A stretch of DNA of 64,000 nt from Chitinophagales bacterium (lineage in GTDB: Bacteria > Bacteroidota > Bacteroidia > Chitinophagales > LD1), in the NCBI GenBank assembly GCA_026129525.1, contig JAHCHW010000001.1, forward strand, positions 508,001 through 572,000, read 5' to 3'. The translations under genes and the position numbers were made by a program. How positions within the stretch are numbered: position 1 is the stretch's first letter; the number at the start of each line of letters is the position of its first letter. This document shows, piece by piece, positions 25,971 through 34,834 of the stretch. The notes beneath the pieces are model-generated. The model searched no databases. It was given only the letters and a program-made list of their open reading frames with translations, and was not told the DNA's origin.

Positions 25971-28859
25971 ATGCCAAAAAATCCTGCTATCAAGCACACG
26001 CTCATCATCGGCTCGGGACCCATCATTATCGGACAAGCATGCGAATTTGACTATTCCGGCTCGCAAGCTGCACGTAGTTTGCGCGAGGAAGGAATTGAAG
26101 TTACGCTGCTCAATTCCAATCCTGCCACTATTATGACCGACCCGGTGGTTGCCGATAATGTTTACCTCGAACCCATTTCTATTGACAGCATTGTAAAAAT
26201 TCTGGAAGAACAGAAACAACGCGGACATGTAATTGATTCTGTGCTGCCTACTATGGGCGGGCAAACCGCACTGAACCTTTACATGGAGGCGAATGATTTG
26301 AAGATTTGGGAGAAGTATAATGTAAAGGTGTTGGGAGCGGACCACAAAGCCATTCAAAAAACCGAAGACCGCGAAGAATACCGCAAGTGGATGATTGAGT
26401 TGGGTATTGGCGTGTGTAAGGGCATTACTTGTAATTCATTTTTGGAAGGGAAAGAAGCGGCACAGCAAATTGGTTTTCCGTTGGTAATTCGCCCTTCGTA
26501 CACTTTAGGTGGAACTGGCGGTTCTTTCGTGCACACCAAAGAAGAATTTGACGAAAAACTAAAACGAGGTTTGGAAGCATCGCCCGTTCACGAAGTGTTG
26601 GTGGAGAAAGCCGTGTTTGGTTGGAAGGAATTTGAGTTGGAGGTAATGAAAGATATTGCCGGCAACTTTGTGGTTATCTGCTCGGTAGAGAACTTCGACC
26701 CCATGGGCATTCATACCGGTGACTCCATTACGGTAGCACCGGCAATGACTTTGAGTGACACGGTTTACCAGCGCATGCGCGATTATGCCAAGACGATGAT
26801 TTGCGACCTGCCGGGCTTTGCAGGCGGCTGTAACATTCAGTTCAGTGTTGACCCGGTTACTGAAGATATTATCTCTATTGAAATGAATCCGCGCGTGTCG
26901 CGCTCATCGGCTCTTGCATCAAAAGCAACCGGTTACCCCATTGCAAAAATTGCGGCAAAGCTGGCTATTGGTTATACGCTCGATGAACTCAAAAATCAAA
27001 TCACTAAAACTACTTCGGCATTTTTTGAACCGGCTTTAGATTATGTGATTGTAAAAATCCCTCGCTGGAATTTCGATAAGTTTCAGGGATGCGATGATAC
27101 GCTTGGCTTGCAGATGAAAGCGGTGGGCGAAGTAATGGGTATTGGAAGAAGTTTTCAGGAAGCATTGCAGAAAGCATGTCAGAGTTTGGAGAATAACCGA
27201 ATTGGTTTGGGCAGCGATGGCAAGCAATGGCAAAATCCGGAAGACATGCTCCAAGGGTTGAAAAATGCTTCGTGGGATAGAATCTTCCGCCTCTATGATG
27301 CGCTTAAACTCGGTGTGCCTTTAAAAACCATTCACGACATTACCAAAATAGATACCTGGTTCCTGAACCAGATTATGGAACTGGTAGAAATTGAACGCAC
27401 GTATCGCAAGCGCGAACTCACCAGCATTACTGCCGATGAAATGCAGGAGCTGAAAGAGAAAGGTTATTCGGATTTGCAATTGGCGTACCTTACTAAAACT
27501 ACCGAAGACGAAGTTTACAACTACCGCACCAAGCAACTCGGCATCCGCAGAATTTACAAATTGGTAGATACCTGCGCGGCAGAGTTCGAAGCATTGACAC
27601 CGTACTATTACAGCAGCTTTGAAAAACGCGTGGCTGTTTCTCCCCTCTCTGAAGGAGAGGGGTCGGGGGTGAGGTCTTTGGCAACTAACGAAAGCAAAGT
27701 TTCTGATAAGAAAAAAGTAATTGTTCTTGGTTCGGGTCCAAACAGAATTGGTCAGGGAATTGAATTCGATTATTGCTGTGTTCACGGAGTGCTTGCCATT
27801 AAAGAAGCGGGCTACGAAGCCATTATGATGAACTGCAACCCCGAAACCGTTTCTACCGACCCCGATATTGCCGACAAACTTTATTTCGAGCCGGTGTTTT
27901 GGGAACACCTGCGCGAGTTGATTGAGCACGAAAAACCCGAAGGCGTTATTGTGCAGTTGGGCGGACAAACAGCTTTGAAGCTATCCAAGAATTTGCACGA
28001 GAGTGGAATTAAAATCATCGGCTCTTCTTACGATGCTATGGACATAGCCGAAGACCGCGAACGCTTTAGCGATATGCTCAAGCAATTGGATATTCCTTAC
28101 CCCGATTATGGCGCAGCAAAAAATGCCGAAGAAGCATTGGAAGTGGCGCACCGCGTGGGTTATCCGGTGCTGGTTCGCCCAAGTTATGTGTTAGGCGGGC
28201 AACGCATGCGTATTGTGATTAACGATGAAGAATTAACGAAGAGCGTGATTAGCATTCTGAAATTTTTCCCCGACAACAATATTTTGATTGACCATTTTCT
28301 CGACCGTGCCGAAGAAGCAGAAATTGATGCCATTTATGATGGTGAGCAGGTAGAGATAATGGGCGTAATGGAGCACGTGGAGCCCGCAGGCATACACAGT
28401 GGCGACAGCAACGCCATGTTGCCGCCCTACAACCTCAGCGAAAAAGTGCAGCACGATATGCGCGACTACACCCGCAGAATTGCCAAAGCGCTCGATATCC
28501 GTGGACTCATCAACATTCAGTTTGCCATTAAGAACGAGAAAGTGTATGTGATAGAAGCTAACCCGCGCGCATCACGCACCACACCGTTCATTTGCAAAGC
28601 GTATGGCGTGCCTTACCTCAACTACGCTACCAAAGTAATGTTGGGCGTAAACAAAATTAAAGACTTCACCTACTTCAAACGCCTCATCGGTTACGCAGTA
28701 AAAGAACCCGTTTTCAGTTTTGATAAATTCCCCGGAGTAAGCCGCGAGCTGGGTCCCGAAATGAAATCAACCGGTGAAGCCATCCGCTTTATCAAAGACC
28801 TCTACGATCCGTGGTTTAGAGATTTGTATAAGAAGAAGAGTATGATGTTGTCGAGGTAA
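25971..28859 (+). CDS. carB: Carbamoyl-phosphate synthase large subunit, short form
   Basis: CarB makes carbamoyl phosphate from ammonia (via the glutaminase CarA), bicarbonate and two ATP, for pyrimidine and arginine synthesis. The two ATP-grasp halves are plain. Half 1 starts with TLIIGSGPIIIGQACEFDYS and holds TMGGQTALNL; half 2 starts near residue 582 with VIVLGSGPNRIGQGIEFDY and holds LGGQTALKLS. At 962 aa it lacks the C-terminal MGS-like allosteric domain and ends at FRDLYKKKSMMLSR, which I recall as normal for many Bacteroidota. Between the halves (about residues 553-573) an in-frame stretch, VAVSPLSEGEGSGVRSLA, comes from a palindromic DNA element. No carA is nearby. Confidence 0.93.
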   Translation: MPKNPAIKHTLIIGSGPIIIGQACEFDYSGSQAARSLREEGIEVTLLNSNPATIMTDPVVADNVYLEPISIDSIVKILEEQKQRGHVIDSVLPTMGGQTALNLYMEANDLKIWEKYNVKVLGADHKAIQKTEDREEYRKWMIELGIGVCKGITCNSFLEGKEAAQQIGFPLVIRPSYTLGGTGGSFVHTKEEFDEKLKRGLEASPVHEVLVEKAVFGWKEFELEVMKDIAGNFVVICSVENFDPMGIHTGDSITVAPAMTLSDTVYQRMRDYAKTMICDLPGFAGGCNIQFSVDPVTEDIISIEMNPRVSRSSALASKATGYPIAKIAAKLAIGYTLDELKNQITKTTSAFFEPALDYVIVKIPRWNFDKFQGCDDTLGLQMKAVGEVMGIGRSFQEALQKACQSLENNRIGLGSDGKQWQNPEDMLQGLKNASWDRIFRLYDALKLGVPLKTIHDITKIDTWFLNQIMELVEIERTYRKRELTSITADEMQELKEKGYSDLQLAYLTKTTEDEVYNYRTKQLGIRRIYKLVDTCAAEFEALTPYYYSSFEKRVAVSPLSEGEGSGVRSLATNESKVSDKKKVIVLGSGPNRIGQGIEFDYCCVHGVLAIKEAGYEAIMMNCNPETVSTDPDIADKLYFEPVFWEHLRELIEHEKPEGVIVQLGGQTALKLSKNLHESGIKIIGSSYDAMDIAEDRERFSDMLKQLDIPYPDYGAAKNAEEALEVAHRVGYPVLVRPSYVLGGQRMRIVINDEELTKSVISILKFFPDNNILIDHFLDRAEEAEIDAIYDGEQVEIMGVMEHVEPAGIHSGDSNAMLPPYNLSEKVQHDMRDYTRRIAKALDIRGLINIQFAIKNEKVYVIEANPRASRTTPFICKAYGVPYLNYATKVMLGVNKIKDFTYFKRLIGYAVKEPVFSFDKFPGVSRELGPEMKSTGEAIRFIKDLYDPWFRDLYKKKSMMLSR
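27642..27676. repeat. Palindromic element inserted in frame in carB
   Basis: The arms CCCCTCTC (27642-27649) and GAGAGGGG (27655-27662) enclose TGAAG and are followed by TCGGGGGTGAGG. It is translated as SPLSEGEGSGVRS in the linker between the two CarB halves, where relatives have a short linker. Confidence 0.75.
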
Positions 28860-29138
28860 AATAAAGACCTTGCGGCTTTAAAAAGCCGTGATTCCCTTGT
28901 TTTATCAGCACCTCATTGGGGAAGAATATTCAGAGATAACGGGTTTCCATCTTAGTTACGAGTTAAAAGGGCAATATCCATCGCTTCAGCAACAAAGCGC
29001 CATCTTAGGATTGGCACATCTGTCACCGATAATACATGTTAATTTTCTTCATCAGCTGTCAGTCGGGATTAAAAAATCGAATAAAGCAACCCAATATTTT
29101 CCTCAAAACTCCGTTGTGTTTTTATAAAACCAACAGTT
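28860..29138. other. Intergenic region after carB with one weak hairpin
   Basis: This 279-bp gap has a hairpin CGGCTTT/AAAGCCG at 28873-28888 just after the carB stop, without a T-run. A 79-codon open frame with a GTG start runs through it, but it looks like chance. Nothing else was recognised. Confidence 0.4.
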
Positions 29139-29708
29139 ATGAGAAAGTTAATCTTAGTAACTGTTTTGCTTATAAGCATGGCGGTTACGCTAACAGCACA
29201 AGCACAAGCAAGGGTACATGTTAACATCAATTTACAGCCTGTTTGGGGGCCTGTGGGATATGACTATGTAGAATACTATTACTTACCCGACTATGAGATA
29301 TATTACCATGTTCCTTCGGCACGATTTGTATTTTTGGATGGTGGCAATTGGATATTTGCCAGCACGCTGCCGCCAAGGTTCGGCACTATTAATTATTATA
29401 CCTGCTACAAGGTTGTAGTTAATCAACCCAAAGCTTATTTATCATTTAAAACTCATAAGGTAAAATACGCTTCCTATAAGGGCGGCAATCATAAGCAGGT
29501 AGTAATCCGCGATAGCCGCGACAGCAAATATTTTGTTATTAAAGATCATCCGCATTACGGCCAAAGCAAAAAGAGTGTTGTTGCTCCATCTGTACCGGCT
29601 AAAGTCCACCACACTTCTGTACGCGAAGTTTACAAGCCTTCTCCTTCAGGTGGTTCATACAAAAGTTCCGGTGGCAACAAAGGGGGCAAACATGGCAAGC
29701 ATAAGTAG
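29139..29708 (+). CDS. Secreted Tyr/Lys-rich protein, 189 aa
   Basis: The product has a signal peptide with cleavage near AQAQA. A core of aromatic strands follows (PVWGPVGYDYVEYYYLPDYEIYYHVPSA split over residues 32-60, then FLDGGNWIFASTLPPRF). The C-terminal third is basic and low-complexity, ending in Gly/Lys/His repeats (GGNKGGKHGKHK). The core resembles small exported proteins frequent in Bacteroidota; I know of no function. The basic tail could bind polyanions at the cell surface. It stands alone between carB and an NTF2-like gene. Confidence 0.7.
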   Translation: MRKLILVTVLLISMAVTLTAQAQARVHVNINLQPVWGPVGYDYVEYYYLPDYEIYYHVPSARFVFLDGGNWIFASTLPPRFGTINYYTCYKVVVNQPKAYLSFKTHKVKYASYKGGNHKQVVIRDSRDSKYFVIKDHPHYGQSKKSVVAPSVPAKVHHTSVREVYKPSPSGGSYKSSGGNKGGKHGKHK

Positions 29709-29774
29709 GGTTTTCAACTTGTTTATCGTTCCGGTTGATAAGCGAGTACGGCAGTTTTACATACATTAGCTGCT

Positions 29775-30146
29775 ATGTTTCCTGATCTTTTTGTAAAAGA
29801 TTACAAAGCCGCCCTCGCCACCCAGCAATGGCAAAATGTAGAGCCGCTTATTCATGCAAACTGCTGTGTTACGTTTTCGAACGGAGCGGTGTATAAAGGC
29901 ATAGAGGCAGTAAAAGCCGCTTATGAGCGCAATTTCGCGCTCATTAAAAATGAGGATTACCAAATGAGTAATATCCATTGGGCATTGCAAAGTGAAACGG
30001 TGGCTGTTTATCTTTTCGATTTCAGTTGGCAGGGTATTATTAACGGTGAGAAGGCAAGCGGTGGCGGCAAAGGAACATCAGTAATAGTTTGTGAAGGAGG
30101 AAAATGGAAACTGATGGCAGAGCATTTGGGGAAAGCGGGTTTGTAG
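29775..30146 (+). CDS. SnoaL/NTF2-like small protein, 123 aa
   Basis: The product is a small alpha+beta barrel-like protein: FVKDYKAALATQQWQNVEPLIH, then CCVTFSNGAVYKGIEAVKAAYERNFA, the IHWALQSETVAVYLF strand pair and a closing GGKWKLMAEHLGKAG. This order of helices and strands is typical of DUF4440/SnoaL-like NTF2 proteins. No specific reaction can be assigned. It is unrelated in detail to the NTF2-like protein at 22463. Confidence 0.72.
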   Translation: MFPDLFVKDYKAALATQQWQNVEPLIHANCCVTFSNGAVYKGIEAVKAAYERNFALIKNEDYQMSNIHWALQSETVAVYLFDFSWQGIINGEKASGGGKGTSVIVCEGGKWKLMAEHLGKAGL

Positions 30147-30250
30147 TATTCTAACACTTGCAGCACAGCACTTCCTATCCGAACAAGAAAGTTACATCTC
30201 CATAATTTTCGTTCTCCGTAAAAATCTATCTTAGCCCGTAACACCATTGC

Positions 30251-33004
30251 ATGCGCCACCGTTTACTTTCGCTGTTTAACATCCGTACCGATGAGGCTTG
30301 GTTAGTTACCAATCTTTTTTGGTTGCAGTTTTTTCAGGGCGCAGGTGTAGCGGTGTTTAACACTGTAGCCTTTGCGTTGTTTCTCCAGCAATTCGATGTA
30401 CATGAGTTGCCTAAAGTGTATTTGTTTTCGGCAGTACTGCTTTGGCTTACCGGTTGGGCATACAGCAAATTCGAACATGCCGTAAGTATTAAAAAATTAG
30501 TGCCGGCAGTAATTATTGCCGTTGCGCTCAGCATTCTCGCATTTCGCTTACAGTTCCTTTTTACCGATAGCCCGCTTTTCATTTTCGCCATGTTTTCGTG
30601 GTACTATGTTATTTACCTATTAAGCAATCTCGAATTTTGGGGAGTAGCGGCACTGCTGTTTGATATACGCCAAAGCAAGCGCCTGTTCGGCATGATAGGC
30701 GCTGGCGATATTCCCGCGAAATTGATTGGCTACTCGGCTGTGCCGGTGCTTATTCCGTTCATAGGAAGTTATAACCTGCTTATTGTTTCTTTCTTGCTCA
30801 TTCTTTGTTCGCTCTTCTTTTATGTAAAGCTGAAACGTGCCGGTAAGTTAGACCTCCATGTTAAGCACGAACACCATCACGAGGAACACGCCACGCAAAG
30901 CCTTACCGAACTCATTAAAGGATTTTTCGGCAATCGTATGATTGCCATGGTAGCAGGGCTTTCGTTTGTAGTGGTAACCTGTGTAACGGTTATCAGCTTT
31001 GCATTTTATTCCGAAATAAAACACGAAGCAAAAGCCAACGAAGGGCTGGCATCTTTCATAGCCATGTTTTATGCCGGTGGCAGAATACTTGCCATTTTTA
31101 TCCGCCTCATTTTTACGGGGCGCATTACTTCTATTATCGGCACCAAAGGGTCGCTGCTTGTAAGCCCAATTATTCTTTTCGTGTTTTTAATCACCATCAT
31201 TCTGTTGCCGCTTTTTCCGCACGGGCAATACACAGTGCTTTACATTTTCGGTATTATGGCCATTGTTACCGAAGTGCTTAAAACATCGTTGCAGGACCCT
31301 GTTTTTCTTTCGCTTATGCAACCGCTTTCATCGGGCTTGCGCTTAAAGGGGCATACCATTGTAAAAGGCGTAATGGATCCGTTTGCGCTCGCTTTCACGG
31401 GCTTTATGCTTTACGGCATTCTTAAAGTTTCGGGCAAAGTTGATTTGTATCTGCTCAGTTATCTGCTCTTTACATTACTCATTATTTGGGCAGTGATGAT
31501 TTTTATGGTTGACAGAGAATACGTACGCACACTTGTTACAGCTTTGCATAAACGCTATTCGGTAGGGCAGGAAATTAACCTCGAAGACGAACGCACAAGA
31601 GTAGTGTTGCAGGAAAAACTACAACATGGCGAGCGGGGCGAAGCAATTTATGTGTTGAATTTGTTCGACCGGCAATACAGCGATGACAAGCAGGAGTTTA
31701 TTCTCAAAGCGCTTGAGCACCCATCGCCCGAAGTAAAAATGGAAGCGCTCAAAGTAGTAGAGCACCGCAAAATACATGCGGCACTGCCTTACATCGAACA
31801 ATTGATTGTAAGTAAAGATGATGCACGGCTACTTTCCGAAGCGGTGAAAGCAAAGTGCATGTTGCAAACTGATGAAATGGAAAACATGGAGGAGTATTTG
31901 AAAGAAACCGATGAGCGCATTGTAAAAGCCGCGATTGTAGGCTTAATGACCAGCGGAGGAATAAGCGCGGTGGTAACAGCCGGGCAAAAGTTGCTACAAC
32001 TTATTTCTTCCGAAACCGCAGACGAACGAAAACTGGCTGCCGAAATAATTGGTGAATTAGAGGTTACTTCTTTTTACAAACCATTGCTCCATTTGCTCAA
32101 CGATGACAACAATGAAGTGGTGCAGGCAGCACTAATTGCAGCGGGTAAAGTGAAAAACGAAAAGCTTGCCGGTGAGTTGATGCGCTTTTTTACCGCTAAC
32201 CGTTTCGATAAACAGGCACTCGAATCGCTCTACCACTGCGGCAACAAAGTATTGCCTATTGTAAGGCAAACCTTGCTGCAACAACAACTCACACATAGGC
32301 AACAATCGAAACTGATTCTGCTTTGCGGACGTATAGGAACCGATGAAGCCATTCGCCTGCTGGATGAATTAGTATGGCAACTGCCCGCCATGCGAAGGCT
32401 TATTTTTCACTCGCTGCATATAAGCGAGTTTCAGTCGCCCCCGGGCGACCTTCAAAAACATGTAACGTTGATGAACGATTACATGAACGCTGCCATCCGC
32501 ATTTTGTTTATGATACGCGAACTGCCACCTACCAAAACAGCTAATGTGCTGGCTGATGCGCTGCATTTGGAGTTGGATGAAATCCGTGATTCTATGTTGT
32601 TGCTGTTCTCATTTGTTTACGATAAAGAAAAAATGATAAAAGCCCGCAATGCTTTTCAGATTAAAAAGAAAGAAAGTATTGCCAATGCTTTAGAGTTGGT
32701 TGAGGTTTCGGTGCCTAAGGAAATTTCTCTGCGGTTTATTACTGCCTTTGAACCCGCAGATGTTGCCGTGCGCTGTCAGGAGTTAAAGCAACATTTTAAA
32801 GAAACGCTCAGCTACGAGGATATTATTGATGATATATTAAACAACCGAACGCATCACTTTCATCGTTGGACCAAAGCCACTGCACTGCATTCGCTTATTT
32901 TTTACAAAGGCAGCGAAAAGCGCTCCTGGCTGCAAGCATGGCAGACTGACAGCGATGTGCTGCTGAACGAAACCGCCAATAAAATATTAGCCGAAATGAA
33001 TTGA
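30251..33004 (+). CDS. MFS/NTT-like membrane transporter fused to HEAT repeats, 917 aa
   Basis: The N-terminal part (about residues 10-430) has about 12 membrane helices in the arrangement of nucleotide transporter (ATP/ADP antiporter, NTT) or MFS proteins. It starts NIRTDEAWLVTNLFWLQFFQG, similar in style to the Npt group. From about residue 450 to 900 it is soluble and helical with HEAT-like pairs such as HPSPEVKMEALKVVEHRK and DDNNEVVQAALIAAGKVKNEK. A cyclic-nucleotide-binding protein starts 1 nt after the stop, and in related proteins such a domain may be fused. Transport controlled by cAMP is a reasonable guess; the substrate is unknown. Confidence 0.78.
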   Translation: MRHRLLSLFNIRTDEAWLVTNLFWLQFFQGAGVAVFNTVAFALFLQQFDVHELPKVYLFSAVLLWLTGWAYSKFEHAVSIKKLVPAVIIAVALSILAFRLQFLFTDSPLFIFAMFSWYYVIYLLSNLEFWGVAALLFDIRQSKRLFGMIGAGDIPAKLIGYSAVPVLIPFIGSYNLLIVSFLLILCSLFFYVKLKRAGKLDLHVKHEHHHEEHATQSLTELIKGFFGNRMIAMVAGLSFVVVTCVTVISFAFYSEIKHEAKANEGLASFIAMFYAGGRILAIFIRLIFTGRITSIIGTKGSLLVSPIILFVFLITIILLPLFPHGQYTVLYIFGIMAIVTEVLKTSLQDPVFLSLMQPLSSGLRLKGHTIVKGVMDPFALAFTGFMLYGILKVSGKVDLYLLSYLLFTLLIIWAVMIFMVDREYVRTLVTALHKRYSVGQEINLEDERTRVVLQEKLQHGERGEAIYVLNLFDRQYSDDKQEFILKALEHPSPEVKMEALKVVEHRKIHAALPYIEQLIVSKDDARLLSEAVKAKCMLQTDEMENMEEYLKETDERIVKAAIVGLMTSGGISAVVTAGQKLLQLISSETADERKLAAEIIGELEVTSFYKPLLHLLNDDNNEVVQAALIAAGKVKNEKLAGELMRFFTANRFDKQALESLYHCGNKVLPIVRQTLLQQQLTHRQQSKLILLCGRIGTDEAIRLLDELVWQLPAMRRLIFHSLHISEFQSPPGDLQKHVTLMNDYMNAAIRILFMIRELPPTKTANVLADALHLELDEIRDSMLLLFSFVYDKEKMIKARNAFQIKKKESIANALELVEVSVPKEISLRFITAFEPADVAVRCQELKQHFKETLSYEDIIDDILNNRTHHFHRWTKATALHSLIFYKGSEKRSWLQAWQTDSDVLLNETANKILAEMN

Positions 33005-33005
33005 T

Positions 33006-33461
33006 ATGGAACACCACTCAACTTCCGAAACCCGCTTATTGTTGATTGAAAAAGTGCTGCTGCTTAAATCGCTCAGTTTGTTTGAAGAAACACCCGAAAC
33101 CGTGTTGGCGGAAGTAGCCGAAATTCTGGAAGAGGTGAACGTTGAAAAGAATGAACCCATTTTTAGCGATGGCGATATGGCGCAGTGCATGTATATTATT
33201 TTTAAAGGGCAGGTGCGTATTCACAAAGGTGACCACACACTGGCAATTTTAAAGGAGAACGATTTTTTTGGAGAGCTTTCGCTCTTAGACACCGAAACCC
33301 GCTCTGCCAGCGCTACTGCCGAAACCGAAGCTTTTCTTTTAAAAATAGACCAGGAGCCCTTTTACGAAATAATGGAAAGCCGCATTGAAGTAGCGAAGGG
33401 GATAATTAAAACGTTGTGTAAGAGGTTGAGGGAGCAGAATTTGAAGGCAATGGGGAAGTAG
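33006..33461 (+). CDS. Cyclic-nucleotide-binding domain protein, 151 aa
   Basis: This is a single CAP-type cNMP-binding domain: EPIFSDGDMAQCMYIIFKGQ (beta-roll start), then the phosphate-binding cassette FFGELSLLDTETRSASATAE, with Glu and Arg in place for cAMP or cGMP. A helical C-terminus follows with no DNA-binding HTH. The gene begins 1 nt after the transporter-HEAT gene, so the two are almost certainly translated together and work as partners. Two membrane adenylate cyclases occur 20 kb away on the same window. Confidence 0.88.
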   Translation: MEHHSTSETRLLLIEKVLLLKSLSLFEETPETVLAEVAEILEEVNVEKNEPIFSDGDMAQCMYIIFKGQVRIHKGDHTLAILKENDFFGELSLLDTETRSASATAETEAFLLKIDQEPFYEIMESRIEVAKGIIKTLCKRLREQNLKAMGK

Positions 33462-33465
33462 AGGG

Positions 33466-34833
33466 TTAAAAAAAAGATAAGATTCGTGTGCTATCCATCC
33501 ATTCTTTTTCCGAGATTGGTTTCTTTTCTCCGTTTGTTACGGTAAAGTAGCTTTTAAGCGCAAAATCATCAGTTTGTGAAATATATCCGTGCTTAAGTAC
33601 ATCGCTTTCAAATATGCCCAGATAAACATTGCCTGTTTTGGTTGTAAATACTCCAAAGCCATTTCTCCTTTCCCCTTCGATGTTACCACGGTATGAATTC
33701 CCCAGAGAATCAACTCTGCGCACCACGCCATTTTGCAACACATTGCCATCAAAAATGCCTAACTCCATTTCGCCTGAAGGGTAATCCCATTTGCCTAACC
33801 CCTTAGGTTGGGCATTAGCAAAATTACCTGTGTAGGCGTTACCTTTCTTGTATCTTAAATAAACCTGCCCTGAAACGAATTGCCCTTTTGAGAAAACACC
33901 GGAGTATATCAACTGATTATCCTTCACTAAAATACCATCTCCTTCGCGCGCCTGAGCATTGCCGCCATAAAAAATATTTCCATCGTTATCAATACTATAC
34001 TTATTGTCTGACGGGTTATAGGCAAGCCTACTTAATCGTTCCAATATAATCTCACGAATTCTCAAAACGCCCAACGAATCTTTTTTGTAACGCTCTATGT
34101 ATTCTTGTGCTGACTGAAAAATCATGTCCTGTATTCCTGATTGGGTTACAGTATCTGATTTAGGATGATTTTTTTGTTCAGGCTCACTGGGTAACCGTTC
34201 CGTTTTTTTATCCTGCGACAAAATGTTGTTGAGTTTAAGGTTTACTAAGGAATCTATCTCCTTTTCGCGCGCAATGCGTTCGGCTTCCTTGCGCTGCTGT
34301 TCTGTTAAGAATTGTTTGTAGTAAGCAGATTGCTTCAGATACTCTCGGTTGGCGGATAAAACGGAATCGGTGATAGTAGATATAAGCAGAGAATACTCAT
34401 CTAATGACGATATGTAGTGCAATTGCAAATAGGTTTTTTCGGGGCCGGTAAAACTCAACAGATACAGGTAGTCGTAGGGTTTGGAGAGTTGAATCATCGA
34501 ATCGCCTTCTTCACTCAGGATAAGACCTGAAAAACGATTATAGGCAGCTACATATATTTTTTCCTGTGTGCCTGATTTTAGTTCGTTTATAGTGATGGCG
34601 ATATTTTGTTGCTCGGTATTGTTGGCTACAGTAACTGCTTTGAAGGGAAGCTTGTTGTTGTCGAAAACATAGTAAACGGTTTTATAAACGGTGCTATCTA
34701 TTATGGTTTTCGATTCGGTGTAAGGTAGATTTTGCGATATGCCGCTACGGGCAGTATAGCGGCATTTACCTTCCGGTTGTGCAACACATATACATACCAT
34801 TAACTGTAGTAAAGCAACAAACAGTACCCTCAT
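33466..34833 (-). CDS. Secreted MORN-repeat protein, about 455 aa
   Basis: I place the start at the ATG at 34833, which yields a proper signal peptide (MRVLFVALLQLMVCICVAQ); seven more codons upstream overlap the previous gene. After a beta-rich N-terminal half there is a charged helical stretch (residues about 165-215, KEAERIAREKEIDSL). The C-terminal half has several MORN repeats: GKGNAYTGNFANAQPKGLGKW-type units, EMELGIFDGNVLQNG, NSYRGNIEGERRNGFGVF. MORN repeats bind lipids or proteins. The gene is 1 nt after the outer-membrane-barrel gene, so the two are coupled. Confidence 0.75.
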   Translation of the reverse strand: MRVLFVALLQLMVCICVAQPEGKCRYTARSGISQNLPYTESKTIIDSTVYKTVYYVFDNNKLPFKAVTVANNTEQQNIAITINELKSGTQEKIYVAAYNRFSGLILSEEGDSMIQLSKPYDYLYLLSFTGPEKTYLQLHYISSLDEYSLLISTITDSVLSANREYLKQSAYYKQFLTEQQRKEAERIAREKEIDSLVNLKLNNILSQDKKTERLPSEPEQKNHPKSDTVTQSGIQDMIFQSAQEYIERYKKDSLGVLRIREIILERLSRLAYNPSDNKYSIDNDGNIFYGGNAQAREGDGILVKDNQLIYSGVFSKGQFVSGQVYLRYKKGNAYTGNFANAQPKGLGKWDYPSGEMELGIFDGNVLQNGVVRRVDSLGNSYRGNIEGERRNGFGVFTTKTGNVYLGIFESDVLKHGYISQTDDFALKSYFTVTNGEKKPISEKEWMDSTRILSFF

Positions 34834-34834
34834 A

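Noticed and set aside
25971..28859. Truncated or broken carB
   Set aside because: Missing the MGS domain is usual, as far as I recall, for many Bacteroidota, and both ATP-grasp halves are intact.
28888..29127. 79-codon frame after carB as a gene
   Set aside because: GTG start, no ribosome site, odd composition, and it overlaps a hairpin; looks like chance.
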